Part shown: positions 8,749-17,859 of the stretch, piece after piece
How positions within the stretch are numbered: position 1 is the first letter of the stretch
Layout of the letters: every line of letters starts with the position of its first letter
Assembly (NCBI GenBank): GCA_030426085.1
Contig: JAUHYW010000028.1
Coordinates: forward strand, 1 to 64,000
Length of the DNA stretch: 64,000 bases
Source: a bacterium
Lineage (GTDB): Bacteria > Myxococcota_A > Bradymonadia > UBA7976 > UBA1532
Direction: 5' to 3'
Made by a program: the position numbers and the translations under genes
The notes under the pieces: model-generated
What the model was told of the DNA's origin: nothing
The model's input: only the letters and a program-made list of their open reading frames with translations
The model's database searches: none

Positions 8749-8754
8749 TAGTCT
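8749..8754 (+). promoter_or_regulatory. -10 box TAGTCT, putative leaderless promoter
   Basis: TAGTCT ends 7 bases before the ATG at 8762, so transcription would begin at or next to the start codon. No Shine-Dalgarno sequence precedes this gene. No convincing -35 box is seen. Confidence 0.45.
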
Positions 8755-8761
8755 GTAGAGC

Positions 8762-9346
8762 ATGAGACTCTGGCGCCTCATCGCCATCCCCGCGCTGACG
8801 CTTCTGCCGTTCGGCGTCTCGGGCCTGTTGGGCATCCGCCATGTGCCCAGCGCCCTGCCGACGTGCCTCGAAGCGGTGCCGGCGGTCGACTTCGCCCGCT
8901 CGCCCATCGACGGGATCTGGCTGCGGCAGGTCGAGATCACCAACTGCGGCGGGGCGCCGGTGATGCTCGACAAGATCAGCATCGACGCTGCGGGGGACGA
9001 CGCGGGCTTCGCGCTGCTCGGGCCCCAGCCGGTGCTGGTCCCGGTCGACGCTCCGCTGACGCTCACCATCGGCTTCAGCCCCGAGCGCCCCGGCCGTCAC
9101 GCGGGCGCCCTGCGGATCGCGGCCGACGGCACGCCGCCGGTCGAGGTCGGCCTGCTCGGCGAGGGGGTGGCGCCCCGGGAGTGGCTGTCCGGGCCGGAGC
9201 CCGAGACCGAGCGGTGCAAGGCCGCGCTGCCCGGGGGCTTCGTGACCCGCGGCGCGTGCGGCGAGGCGAGCGATGTTCGCCTGCGGCCCGCCCGATGGCC
9301 GGCCGGGTTCACGACGCCCCAGCCCGAGACGCCTCCCGCGATCTGA
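8762..9346 (+). CDS. Secreted ASH/choice-of-anchor-type domain protein
   Basis: 194 residues. An N-terminal membrane segment (ALTLLPFGVSGLLGI) without a lipobox is followed by an Ig-like ASH (ASPM-SPD2-Hydin) domain: VEITNCGGAPVMLDKISI, then LTIGFSPERPGRHAGALRI and VEVGLLGEG, the three strands that define the fold. Such domains are common in extracytoplasmic proteins of this phylum and have structural or binding roles. The C-terminus holds two Cys residues and is otherwise unremarkable. The gene stands alone between recA and a convergent lipoprotein gene and appears to have its own leaderless promoter. Confidence 0.75.
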   Translation: MRLWRLIAIPALTLLPFGVSGLLGIRHVPSALPTCLEAVPAVDFARSPIDGIWLRQVEITNCGGAPVMLDKISIDAAGDDAGFALLGPQPVLVPVDAPLTLTIGFSPERPGRHAGALRIAADGTPPVEVGLLGEGVAPREWLSGPEPETERCKAALPGGFVTRGACGEASDVRLRPARWPAGFTTPQPETPPAI

Positions 9347-9417
9347 CCGGCCGTCGGGCTCGGCCGGGTCGCCGGCGCGGGCCGCAGCCCCTCGAGGGCC
9401 CCGGCCCGTGGCCGGCG

Positions 9418-11610
9418 TCAGTTCTTGGTGAGGTTCAGCCCGCCGGTGAAGGCATAGCTGACGTAGTCATCGTAGGCATACACCACGATACCGAACGGCG
9501 CCCGCCCCTGGATGGTGTGGGCTCCCGGCTCGACCTCGACATGACTGAACACATACGCCCCACCCCCGACGGGCGCCGCCGCGGCGATGTCGATGGGATC
9601 ACCGTCGAGCAGCAGCTCGTTGCCCACCGGGGTGACGATGGTCACGTAGTCGCTGAAGTAGGTGGCCGGCGTGAGGAAGGTGTAGTCCCGCCGGAACTGC
9701 CGGTCGGGCGGCACCAGGAAGATGGCCGGATCGCCGGCGTGGGTCCCCTGCCCCCGCAGCCCGGTGGAGTCCTGCCCCGAGATGATGCCCATCACGCTGA
9801 TCGGCGCCGTCGCGTCGAGCTGCACCGCACGCCGGGTCCCGAACTCGCAGAACTCGCCCGGCCCCAGCGCGATGGTGTCGCCGCCTTGCAGCAGGGCGCG
9901 GCAGTCGGGCACGCCCATGAAGCCGGGGGGCTGTGCCTGGAGGTCGGCGTATGGCAGCCCGAAACGCACGGTCGATGCCTGATCGCCGGCCATGATCTTC
10001 CAATAGGTCTGCTCGTCGGGCCAGTTGCGCCCCCGCTGGCGGGTCGGCACGAGCTGGAAGTTGCGGCCCCAGGTGTCGGTCGGGAAGAGCTGCTCCTGCA
10101 GGTGGTCGCAGGCGGCCAGATCCTGGGGATAGTTGGTGCAGACGTGGCTGCTGAACACGGCGATCGGCCGGTCGGACTCGATGAGGCTGCCCGACATGTC
10201 CGTCGCCTCGCCGAAGCCGCCCTGCCGCGCGTGCACCAGCATGACCTCGTGGGCGCCGAGCACGGCGTCGATCCGCTGCCCCACCTGCCGCACCCGCCCG
10301 GCCTGATCGGCGAAGGCCTGAACCCCGAGGGGCAGGTTGACCGCCACCTGGGTCCCGTCCTCGGGCGCGACGATGGCCATCACCGAGTTGCGGGCCCCGG
10401 CCGGGTTGAGGGGGTTGGGCAGTGTCGGGACCCCGAGCCACCGGTAGCGGGTGTCGAGCGCGCTGGTCGGCACCAGCAGGCTGGCGTCATTGCTGAAGCT
10501 GTAGTTACAGCAATAGGGGCTGAACTGGTACGCCACCACCGGGGCGTCGGCGACGACGCGCACCGCGTTGGCCGTGACCGAGGAGGCCGTCATCGGGGCC
10601 ATCCGGCGTTGCAGCAGGAGCGTCGCCAGCCCGCCGGGCGGGATCGAGATCGAGTCGGCGTTGTTCATGGCCTGCTCGACGATCATGCCGTCGGCGTCCT
10701 CGACCTCGGATTGCACGCGCTGAGGCATGGCGAGACCGGCCACCGGCGGGGGCACGGCGACGACCGTGCTCGCGATGAGCGGCATGACCCGCCCCTGCTC
10801 GTCGAAGATGCTGACCTCGGTCGGCCCGGCGCTGCTGACGTTGGCCACGACGATGCCCCACGGCGCGCTGGGCGTGCCCTCCTGGCTGCCCGGCTCGTAG
10901 GTCAGGTTGGGCAGGTCGACCGCCAGATACTCGCAGCCCTGGTTGCTGCGGCGCTGGGCGGCCGCGGCGCACTGCGGGCTCTGACAGCGCCCGGCGCCAC
11001 AGACGAGCCCCTCGGGGCACGGTCCGTCCGAGACCCACTGCCCGGGCTGGCAGGTCGCCGCTTCTCCCGTGGGCAGGCAGATCCGCTCCCCCGGGGTGCA
11101 GAGCGCGGGGTCGGGCACGCAGTCGATGCCCAAGCAGACCTGATCGTCGTTGCACGGCTGGATGGCCCACTGTCCGTCGACATTGCAGTATTGGCGCACC
11201 GGCTCGCCCTCGCTGGGGCAGCGGGTCTCCCCCGGCCGGCACTCGGCGGGCACCTCGCCGCCGGACCCGCCGTCGCCGCCCGCGCCGCCGTCCCCGCCCA
11301 TGCCGCCGGCGCCGCCATCGCCCCCCTGCCCACCGTCGCCGCCGACGCCGCCCTGCCCGATGTCCGGTCCGCTGTCGGCCGGGTCGACGGGGATGACACC
11401 GCCCGCGCCGCCCTCACCGAGTACGCCGCCGCCGGATCCGCCGCTCCCCATGCGGATCCCGCTGTCGTCGTCCGGATCGCCACCGCTTTCCGGTACACAG
11501 CCCAGGGCAGACAGCGCCACCACGATGAGCCCCACGAGCGGGCGGCTGCGTGGCCCGCTGATCGCGGGTCTGCGCCGAGGCGACGGGGAGCAGGCAGGAG
11601 AAGCGACCAT
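9418..11610 (-). CDS. IgGFc-binding-domain surface lipoprotein with Gly-Gly linker
   Basis: 730 residues. A signal peptide ends in a lipobox (LSALGC). Then comes a low-complexity linker of GGxGG/DGG repeats (about 52-117), a Cys-rich region of paired CxPGE/C modules (about 121-215), and a large beta-rich region related to the IgGFc-binding N-terminal domain (YEPGSQEGTPSAPWGIVVAN onward; FSSHVCTNYP; LTPATYFSDYVTIVTPVG). In this phylum such proteins are large cell-surface lipoproteins of unknown ligand; the name comes from mucin homology, not from tested IgG binding. AAGGAGGT lies about 7 bases before the ATG. Convergent with the ASH-domain gene. Confidence 0.85.
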   Translation of the reverse strand: MVASPACSPSPRRRPAISGPRSRPLVGLIVVALSALGCVPESGGDPDDDSGIRMGSGGSGGGVLGEGGAGGVIPVDPADSGPDIGQGGVGGDGGQGGDGGAGGMGGDGGAGGDGGSGGEVPAECRPGETRCPSEGEPVRQYCNVDGQWAIQPCNDDQVCLGIDCVPDPALCTPGERICLPTGEAATCQPGQWVSDGPCPEGLVCGAGRCQSPQCAAAAQRRSNQGCEYLAVDLPNLTYEPGSQEGTPSAPWGIVVANVSSAGPTEVSIFDEQGRVMPLIASTVVAVPPPVAGLAMPQRVQSEVEDADGMIVEQAMNNADSISIPPGGLATLLLQRRMAPMTASSVTANAVRVVADAPVVAYQFSPYCCNYSFSNDASLLVPTSALDTRYRWLGVPTLPNPLNPAGARNSVMAIVAPEDGTQVAVNLPLGVQAFADQAGRVRQVGQRIDAVLGAHEVMLVHARQGGFGEATDMSGSLIESDRPIAVFSSHVCTNYPQDLAACDHLQEQLFPTDTWGRNFQLVPTRQRGRNWPDEQTYWKIMAGDQASTVRFGLPYADLQAQPPGFMGVPDCRALLQGGDTIALGPGEFCEFGTRRAVQLDATAPISVMGIISGQDSTGLRGQGTHAGDPAIFLVPPDRQFRRDYTFLTPATYFSDYVTIVTPVGNELLLDGDPIDIAAAAPVGGGAYVFSHVEVEPGAHTIQGRAPFGIVVYAYDDYVSYAFTGGLNLTKN

Positions 11611-11847
11611 CGATGGACCTCCTTGCGGGCATGGGTCGGGCGCGCCGCGCGATGGGCGGTCTATTACAGCGGTCGAGGCGATGGCAAAGGAAAAATCGAC
11701 CGCCGAGTCGGCGTCGTGTCCGACCGCCGCCCCTGCGCCCGCAACACATGTGATGGGGTGCCCCGATCGATGACGTCCGCCGACCGGCGTGCCCGCGCCC
11801 GGCCGAGCCGCCCGCTCCGCTCGCGCGGGCTCAGCGCCGAAGGCCCG
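11611..11847. other. Intergenic region, no gene seen
   Basis: 237 bases between two same-strand genes. It holds the ribosome binding site for the IgGFc-type lipoprotein, and presumably its promoter. No convincing ORF, repeat or RNA is visible. Confidence 0.6.
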
Positions 11848-13362
11848 TCACCGCCTGGCGAAGAAGACGCCGATGCCGACCCCGAGCGGCAGCCCGATCA
11901 GCGGCAGCCACCACGCCGCCGGGCCGGGCGCCCGCTGGGGCGCATCGGGCTCTGCCGCCGCGCTCTCCGACGCGGCGGTCTCGGGGCTGGCCGCGCGCGC
12001 GGGCCCGGCCGGGGGCGCCGCCTTCACCGGCTCCGGCGGGGTGGGGGCCGCCGCCGGTCGAGGGCGGGCTTCGGGCGCGTCCGTCGCCTCGCTCCCCTGC
12101 CCGCCAGCCGCCGCGCGGACCGGGATCATGGGCGCCGGCGCGGGCCCCTCACACGGCGCGCAGCCCAGGCCCTTCGCGTCGGCGCAGCGGTTGTCGACCC
12201 CCGCGAGCGGACGCGCGGACTTCACGTCGGTCTCGTTGTGGCACAGCGTGCTGCCCCGCAGCGCGGGGGCCGTGCACGGGCTCTCGCCGAAGTGGGCCGC
12301 CGCCATCGAGACGCAGCGGGCGGCGAAGGCGGCCACGTCGTCGGCGGTGCTCAGGCGGTGGTCGACCACCAGCCGGTCGTCGTCCCCTCGCCGCTTCACG
12401 ACGTCACCGCTCGCGACGCAGGCGTAGTTCGGCATGCACCCGGGGATCCCGATGGCGTCGGTGATCTCGGGCGCGCACCGGCGGACGTAGGCGTCGTATA
12501 CCGCGCTCGCGGCGGCGTTGCCCCGGCCGTATTCGCGCAGGTTGATGTCGTGCCCCTGCGCCCGGACGTCGGGCAGCAGGCCCTCGTGGAAGAGGCTGCC
12601 CGCGCAGCCGGAGCTGTAGAGCAGGGTCGTACCCGGCTTCATATCGGGCAGCGTCGGCGCGCACACACAGGGGTCGTACGGGCCCTCGCCTTTCGCCGAC
12701 GCCTCTGGGGTGGGGTCGCCCTGGACCCAGCCCGTCTGGTTGCCGGTGAGGCTGCTGTCGACGATGGCCGGCATGGCCTCGCAGGCGGCGACCGCCACGC
12801 CGGTCCCCGAGATGCTGACCTTCTGCAAGACGGCCCCCGGGCTGCGCAGCCGGGCGCCCGACTCGCACGTCGTCGACGGCACCTCGTCGAAGGCGACCCC
12901 GATCGCGACCCGCTCGATGACCGAGCGCACGATCCGCAGGTCGGGCGCCCCGTCGACCAGCACCCCGACCTTGCCCTCGGCGATCCGCGCGTCGAGCAGC
13001 GTGGCCCGCGCGCCGGTGACGTGCACGCCCCGCTCGCCGCCCGCGGCGCGCAGGTGGCGGACCACCACGTCGTCGGCCTCGACGGCGACCGCGGTCCCCG
13101 CCTCGATCGAGTGGCGCGATCCGTCGAAGGTCGCCCCTTCGCCGCGGATCGTGACGCAGACGCCGCCGGACTTCAGCGGGCCGCTCGACGCCACCTCGGC
13201 GCCCGGTCGGCTCAGCAGCTCGGTGCATTGCTCGCAGGTCGCGCACGGCTTGCCGCGGCCGGCCCACGCAGTCGCCGCCAGGGCCAGAACGCCGGCGGCG
13301 GTCAGCGCGCCGAGCGCCGCCCGCCTCCGGCTCTTCATTCGCGCGCAGAGCATCCCGCTCAT
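11848..13362 (-). CDS. Surface protein with right-handed beta-helix and C-terminal membrane anchor
   Basis: 504 residues. A signal peptide ends at TAWAG and is followed by a CxxC-xxC cluster (PCATCEQC). Residues about 70-210 look like parallel beta-helix rungs (short repeated V-x-V / D-x-x-I strands with N and G turns). A Cys-rich middle domain follows, then an Ala/Pro/Glu-rich linker and a last hydrophobic span (WWLPLIGLPLGVGIGVFF) ending in Ala-Arg-Arg. The tail resembles sorting/anchoring tails but lacks the Cys of MYXO-CTERM. It is probably a cell-wall or outer-surface adhesin or polysaccharide-binding protein; the function is unknown. GGAG is 8 bases before the ATG at 13362. Confidence 0.72.
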   Translation of the reverse strand: MSGMLCARMKSRRRAALGALTAAGVLALAATAWAGRGKPCATCEQCTELLSRPGAEVASSGPLKSGGVCVTIRGEGATFDGSRHSIEAGTAVAVEADDVVVRHLRAAGGERGVHVTGARATLLDARIAEGKVGVLVDGAPDLRIVRSVIERVAIGVAFDEVPSTTCESGARLRSPGAVLQKVSISGTGVAVAACEAMPAIVDSSLTGNQTGWVQGDPTPEASAKGEGPYDPCVCAPTLPDMKPGTTLLYSSGCAGSLFHEGLLPDVRAQGHDINLREYGRGNAAASAVYDAYVRRCAPEITDAIGIPGCMPNYACVASGDVVKRRGDDDRLVVDHRLSTADDVAAFAARCVSMAAAHFGESPCTAPALRGSTLCHNETDVKSARPLAGVDNRCADAKGLGCAPCEGPAPAPMIPVRAAAGGQGSEATDAPEARPRPAAAPTPPEPVKAAPPAGPARAASPETAASESAAAEPDAPQRAPGPAAWWLPLIGLPLGVGIGVFFARR

Positions 13363-13461
13363 TCTTCGTCTCCGCGATGTCGGGGGTCGATGGTCCGGCA
13401 GCCTACCATCATCGGCCGGGGCCGAGCGCCTCGTCGTCGCCGACGGCCCGACGAGCCGGGT

Positions 13462-14976
13462 TCAGACCCGCTCGTGGGGCATCTTCTCCCGCGGGGCGCG
13501 GAAGACCTGGTTGGGGCTGTAGGCCAGCAGGTTGCTGACCTTGCTGGTGTAGACGCAGGCGTAGTGCTGCACCTGCGCTCCGAGCTGGCTGCGCCCGTTC
13601 ATCTCGCGGAAGACCCGGCCCCAATACGGGTTGAAACGGGCGTCGACCTCCCGCTCGAGGGCCTCGAACTCACGCAGCACCCGGGCTTGCAGCTTGCGCT
13701 TCTGGTCCAGCTCGGCGCGGGCGCTCTCCCGCGCCCGATCGACGACCCGGCTCTCGGGCCCGGTCAGCCGCCCGAGGAGCTGACCCATGCGCCCGAGGCT
13801 CTTGATGAGGGTGAGCTGGTAGTTGATCGCGTCGTCCAGCCGACGGGCGGCCTCCTCCAGGTCGTGGATCCGGGCGAGATCGGCCTTGTGCTCGTGCGTC
13901 AGGCGGATGTTCTCCTCCATCTCCTGCACCACCAGCGCCGTGCGCCACACGCTCGCCTTCCGGCTGCGCACGATGTCGCTGTACATGTGGTCGCCGACGT
14001 AGAGCACCTGCGGCCCGCCGAGGCCGAAGCTCTCCTCGAGCACCCGGATGTTGCCCCCCGAATAGACCACACCCCGCTTGAGGCGCCGGGCTTCGCCGAC
14101 CGGGTTGCCCTCGCTGTCGAGCTCGATGAACGGCCGCTCCTCGTTGAAGAAGCGAGGCTTGGCCGCGCTGACCACCACCGCGTCGAAGTAGTCCTGCCAG
14201 ATCCGATAGAACGGCATCTCGCCGTCGAGCAGATACTTCATCACCGCGTCGGTGTAGTGCAGCTCGCTGTTGGTCGCGAGGAAGAGCCGCTTGCCGGCCG
14301 AGCGCAGCTTGTGCAGCGTCGGCGCGAGGTCGGGATCAGCGACGATGAACTTGGGCACATCGGCGATGATCTCGGCCTTGAGCGAGTTGTCGGCGTGGGC
14401 CTCGTCGATGCTTTGCCGCACGTCGTCGAAGAGCTGGCGATAGGTCCACGGCAGCTCGCGCTCCGAGCCCTCGAAGTGTTCGATGATGCCCGCCATCAGC
14501 GTCGCTTCGGGCAGCGCGAACAGCGTGTCGACCCAGTGGTAGCGCCCGGAGTTGAGCCGGATGGGGCGGGTGCCGTAGGTCTGGATGCGCTCCGCCTCAC
14601 CCATCTCGCGGTAGCCGTGGTAGCAGCGGCCGACGTGGCGGTGGGCGTCCATCTTGAAAATGTTGCCCGTCTCTTTGTCGATGACGAGGCCCCGGATGAT
14701 GAACGACTGGTCGAGCCGGGCTTCGCGGATCTCCTCGGGGTAGCCCCGCTTGGCGATGAGCTTGTCGATGGTCACCCGGATCGACAGCTCGTCCATCGCG
14801 GTCTGATGGTACTGCGCGAGGGTGTAGTCCATGTCGAAGCCGATGACCTCGACCCGCGACATGTCGAGGTTGCGGTTGGCGTAGATCCGGCGCGTCGGGT
14901 CGGTCTGGGGCTGCGCGTCGAGGATCGCGGAGAGATCCAGCGGGCTGGCCTCGGTGGGGGTCTTCAAGGTGTGCAT
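13462..14976 (-). CDS. HAD-IG family 5'-nucleotidase
   Basis: 504 residues. The first HAD motif is GFDMDYTLAQY (nucleophile in DxDxT), motif II lies in LFLATNSEL, and the late acidic motif is VLYVGDHMYSDI. Length and motif spacing match the HAD superfamily IG 5'-nucleotidases (cN-II-like), which dephosphorylate IMP/GMP-type mononucleotides in the cytoplasm. A charged helical C-terminal region (about 370-470) is a probable coiled coil. A possible GGGAG lies only one base from the ATG. A second HAD phosphatase gene lies 93 bases upstream on the same strand. Confidence 0.9.
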   Translation of the reverse strand: MHTLKTPTEASPLDLSAILDAQPQTDPTRRIYANRNLDMSRVEVIGFDMDYTLAQYHQTAMDELSIRVTIDKLIAKRGYPEEIREARLDQSFIIRGLVIDKETGNIFKMDAHRHVGRCYHGYREMGEAERIQTYGTRPIRLNSGRYHWVDTLFALPEATLMAGIIEHFEGSERELPWTYRQLFDDVRQSIDEAHADNSLKAEIIADVPKFIVADPDLAPTLHKLRSAGKRLFLATNSELHYTDAVMKYLLDGEMPFYRIWQDYFDAVVVSAAKPRFFNEERPFIELDSEGNPVGEARRLKRGVVYSGGNIRVLEESFGLGGPQVLYVGDHMYSDIVRSRKASVWRTALVVQEMEENIRLTHEHKADLARIHDLEEAARRLDDAINYQLTLIKSLGRMGQLLGRLTGPESRVVDRARESARAELDQKRKLQARVLREFEALEREVDARFNPYWGRVFREMNGRSQLGAQVQHYACVYTSKVSNLLAYSPNQVFRAPREKMPHERV

Positions 14977-15069
14977 GCTCCCAAGGCTGCCACCCGGCGG
15001 TGGCGAATCGGGCTCAGGATAGCATCGAACCGGTCGCGGCCCCGAATCCGGCTCCGCGGGGGGCCGTCC

Positions 15070-15732
15070 TCAGGCGGTCGGCACGCCCCAGTCGGGCACC
15101 GGCCACCCCCGCCGCCGGGCGACCTGCCGGAGGCGGGGATCGGGATCGACGACCACCGGCCGCCCGACCGCTTCGAGCATCGGCAGGTCGGTGTACGAGT
15201 CGCTGTAGAAGGCGCAGTCGCTCAGCGCCACCCCGGCGTCGGCCGCCCACTGCTCGGCGAGCCGGACCTTGTGCGCGCCGTAGCACAGCGCCAGCGGCTC
15301 GCCGGTCAGGCGCCCGTCGGCGTCGACCTCGAACCGCGAGCAGAGCCAGTCGTCGAGCCCCAGCCGGGCGCCGATCTGCTCCGAGAGGTAGTTCGAGGCC
15401 GTCGTCAGCAGCACCCGCTTCTCGCCCTGCGCGGCGTGGCGGGCGAGCGCCTCCCGCGCGCCCGGGCGCACTTGATGGACGACCTCACGCTCGCAGAAGC
15501 GCCGCGTCCGCGCCCGCAGCTCGGCCTCGGGGTGGCCGGCGTAGGCCGCGAGCGCCTCGCGCAGTACGCCCTCCATCTCGGCGATGCCCAGGTGATAGCG
15601 CAGGAGCCAGGCGGTCGCCCGCACCACCTGCCAGCGGGTGATGAAGCCGTCGTCATACTCCGACTTGACCCACTTGCTGCCCGAGTTGATGGCGAGGATG
15701 GTCCGATCGAGATCGAAGAAGGCGATGCTCAT
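15070..15732 (-). CDS. HAD-IB family phosphatase (SerB-like)
   Basis: 220 residues. Motif I is FFDLDRTI (Asp nucleophile), motif II LLTTASNYLS, motif III a Lys in GAHKVRLAEQW, and motif IV FYSDSYTDLPML. This is the HAD-IB layout seen in phosphoserine phosphatase and many broad-specificity phosphatases. The large helical cap between motifs I and II is present. The substrate cannot be named. The ATG at 15732 is the only start that keeps motif I near the N-terminus; no Shine-Dalgarno is evident. Divergent from the PfkB kinase gene. Confidence 0.9.
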   Translation of the reverse strand: MSIAFFDLDRTILAINSGSKWVKSEYDDGFITRWQVVRATAWLLRYHLGIAEMEGVLREALAAYAGHPEAELRARTRRFCEREVVHQVRPGAREALARHAAQGEKRVLLTTASNYLSEQIGARLGLDDWLCSRFEVDADGRLTGEPLALCYGAHKVRLAEQWAADAGVALSDCAFYSDSYTDLPMLEAVGRPVVVDPDPRLRQVARRRGWPVPDWGVPTA

Positions 15733-15831
15733 GGGGGCGATCTGCCACGGATGGCCGCAGCGGGTCCAGTCTCCGGGAGCGGACACGGCCCCTGCCCGCC
15801 GGACGCCATCGATTCTGGGGGTCGCTTGCCC

Positions 15832-15837
15832 TATCAT
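15832..15837 (+). promoter_or_regulatory. -10 box TATCAT, putative leaderless promoter
   Basis: TATCAT (5 of 6 to TATAAT) ends 6 bases before the ATG at 15844, placing the expected transcription start on the A of the start codon. No ribosome binding site is present. The best -35 at 17-bp spacing is TCGATT (3 of 6). Confidence 0.55.
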
Positions 15838-15843
15838 CCCGCC

Positions 15844-16794
15844 ATGACAGCATCTCCACTCGACGTCCTGGTGATCGGCGAGGCGATCGTCGACTTCGTG
15901 CCTCTGCACCGCGGCCCCCTGCGCGAGACGGAGGGCTTCGAATTGCACAGCGGCGGGGCGCCGGCCAACGTCGCGATCGGTGTCAGCCGCCTCGGCGGCC
16001 GGGCGGGGCTCGTCAGCGCGGTCGGGGACGACGAGTTCGGGGCCTTCCTGCTCGGGGCGCTCGCCCGGGAGGCGGTCGACACCCGCAGCGTGCATCGGGT
16101 CGAAGGCGCGCGCACCGCGCTGTGCTTCATCACCCTCGATCGGCACGGCGAGCGCAGCTTCCTGCACCGCGGCGGCGACCCCATCCTGCGGCTGGCCCCC
16201 GAGCACATCGACCCCGCGGCGGTCGCCGGCGCCCGGGTCGTCAAGTTCAGCGGGGGCCCTCTGCGCAGCGACTCCAGCGCGGCCGCCGTCGAGCGGCTGC
16301 TGGCGGGCTGCTCGGGCCTGATCGCGTGTGATCCGGGCGACTTCAAAGGCGCGTGGGCCGCCGCCGACGTGGTCGGCGGTCGGTTGGATCGAGCCCTGGG
16401 GCGGTGCCATGTCGTGAAGTGCTCGGCGCCCGAGGCGCTGGACCTCACCGGGGTCTCAGACCCGCTCGCCGCGGCCCGCCGGCTGGTCGAGCGCGGCGTG
16501 GAGCTGGCGGTGGTGACCCTGGGGCCGGAGGGCGCTGTCTACGCCCGGGCGCGGGACAGCGGGCACGTCCCGGCGCCGGCGGTCGAGGTGGTCGATACCA
16601 CCGGGGCCGGTGACGCGTTCATGGCGGCGCTGCTCCTATGCATCGCCCGCGACGAGATCCGCCCGGCGGCCATGGGCAACGAGCGGCTGCAATCCCACCT
16701 CGAGCGCGCGTGCGCGGTGGGCGCCGGGGCTGTGACTCGACGGGGCGCGATCGCCGGATTGCCACCGAGAGCAGGATACAGAGCGGGGACATGA
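15844..16794 (+). CDS. PfkB-family sugar kinase (fructokinase-like)
   Basis: 316 residues. PfkB signature 1 is GGAPANVAIGVSRLGG and signature 2 is DTTGAGDAFMAALL, whose Asp is the catalytic base. The opening VLVIGEAIVDFVP is typical of fructokinase/ribokinase members. It phosphorylates a sugar or nucleoside at a primary hydroxyl using ATP. The specificity (fructose is most likely from the FVP opening) is not certain. Its stop overlaps the next gene as ATGA, so it is translationally coupled to the YihY-type membrane protein. Confidence 0.9.
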   Translation: MTASPLDVLVIGEAIVDFVPLHRGPLRETEGFELHSGGAPANVAIGVSRLGGRAGLVSAVGDDEFGAFLLGALAREAVDTRSVHRVEGARTALCFITLDRHGERSFLHRGGDPILRLAPEHIDPAAVAGARVVKFSGGPLRSDSSAAAVERLLAGCSGLIACDPGDFKGAWAAADVVGGRLDRALGRCHVVKCSAPEALDLTGVSDPLAAARRLVERGVELAVVTLGPEGAVYARARDSGHVPAPAVEVVDTTGAGDAFMAALLLCIARDEIRPAAMGNERLQSHLERACAVGAGAVTRRGAIAGLPPRAGYRAGT

Positions 16795-17762
16795 GCGAAG
16801 AGCCGAGCAGCACACCGGACACCGAGCGGGGGCGAGGGGCAGAGGCACCGGGCGAGATCCCCAAGCAGGGGCTGCGCGACGTGCTGCTGCGGGTCAAGGA
16901 CGCCATCGACGCCGACAACCTGTCGCTCGCCGCCGCCGGGGTGGCGTTCTACGCGCTGCTGGCGCTCTTCCCCGGGCTGGCCGCGCTGGTCTCGATCTAC
17001 GGGCTGTTGGCGGATCCGGCCCAGATCGGGGCGGAGCTCGACGCGCTGGGCGGCGTCGTCCCGGCCGAGGTCAACGGCATCATCGCCGGCCAGCTCGGGG
17101 CCGTCGCCGGCTCCTCCGACACCGCTCTGGGGCTGGGTATGGCGTTCGGGCTGCTCATGTCGGTGTGGAGCGCCAACAAGGGCATGAAGGCGATGCTCTC
17201 GGCCCTCAACATCGTCTACGGCGAGCGCGAGGAGCGGGGGCTGATCAAGCTCAACGCGGTCTCGCTGGGCATGACCTTCGGGGCGACCATGACGGTGGTC
17301 GTCGCGCTGATGACGATCGTGGCGGTGCCCATCGCGCTCGAGTTCATCGGGCTCGGCGCCCTCGCGGACATGGCCGTGCGCCTGCTGCGGTGGCCGCTGA
17401 TCGCGGCGGTCGTCGTCTTCGGCCTGTCGGTGCTCTACCGCTTCGGCCCCGATCGCCGGTCGGCCCGCTGGCGCTGGCTGAGCTGGGGCTCGGTGGGGGC
17501 CACCGTGCTCTGGGCCGCCGGATCGGCCGGCTTCTCGTACTACGTGGCGCAATTCGGCAACTACAACGAGACCTACGGGTCGATGGGCGCCGTCATCATC
17601 CTGCTGATGTGGTTCTACATCACGGCCTACATCGCCTTGGTGGGCGCCGAATTGAACGCCGAGCTCGAGCATCAGACCCGACGGGACTCGACGATCGGCG
17701 ACGATCGACCGATGGGCGAGCGCGGGGCGCATGTGGCGGATACACTCGGCGCGCCGCAATGA
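16791..17762 (+). CDS. YihY/BrkB family inner-membrane protein
   Basis: 323 residues. After a soluble acidic N-terminus, about six membrane spans follow: LSLAAAGVAFYALLALFPGL (family signature), a span near GLGMAFGLLMSVWSANKGM, two near residues 160-220, and SYYVAQFGNYNETYGSMGA leading into IILLMWFYITAYIALVGAE, the conserved C-terminal motif. Formerly annotated as RNase BN, the family has no proven nuclease activity and its role is unknown. It overlaps the PfkB gene by four bases. Confidence 0.92.
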   Translation: MSEEPSSTPDTERGRGAEAPGEIPKQGLRDVLLRVKDAIDADNLSLAAAGVAFYALLALFPGLAALVSIYGLLADPAQIGAELDALGGVVPAEVNGIIAGQLGAVAGSSDTALGLGMAFGLLMSVWSANKGMKAMLSALNIVYGEREERGLIKLNAVSLGMTFGATMTVVVALMTIVAVPIALEFIGLGALADMAVRLLRWPLIAAVVVFGLSVLYRFGPDRRSARWRWLSWGSVGATVLWAAGSAGFSYYVAQFGNYNETYGSMGAVIILLMWFYITAYIALVGAELNAELEHQTRRDSTIGDDRPMGERGAHVADTLGAPQ

Positions 17763-17799
17763 ATCTCGGTGTGTCACGGGTGACGTGCCCGCCTAACAT

Positions 17800-17828
17800 T
17801 TGACACGAAGTCACAATTCAGGTGTGCT
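17800..17828 (+). promoter_or_regulatory. Sigma-70-type promoter upstream of the kinase pair
   Basis: A perfect -35 TTGACA (17800-17805) is followed after 17 bases by TGTGCT (17823-17828, 3 of 6 to TATAAT). It would drive the two hybrid kinases starting at 17860. A 12-bp dyad GTCACGGGTGAC lies about 20 bases upstream, a possible regulator site. Confidence 0.5.
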
Positions 17829-17859
17829 GGGGTGAGACGCTCGACGTGACGGGGGAGAG

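Noticed and set aside
8863-15843. A giant plus-strand ORF upstream of the PfkB kinase
   Set aside because: It is antisense to four minus-strand genes with clear signal peptides and motifs and has low-complexity composition; only the C-terminal PfkB part from 15844 is supported.
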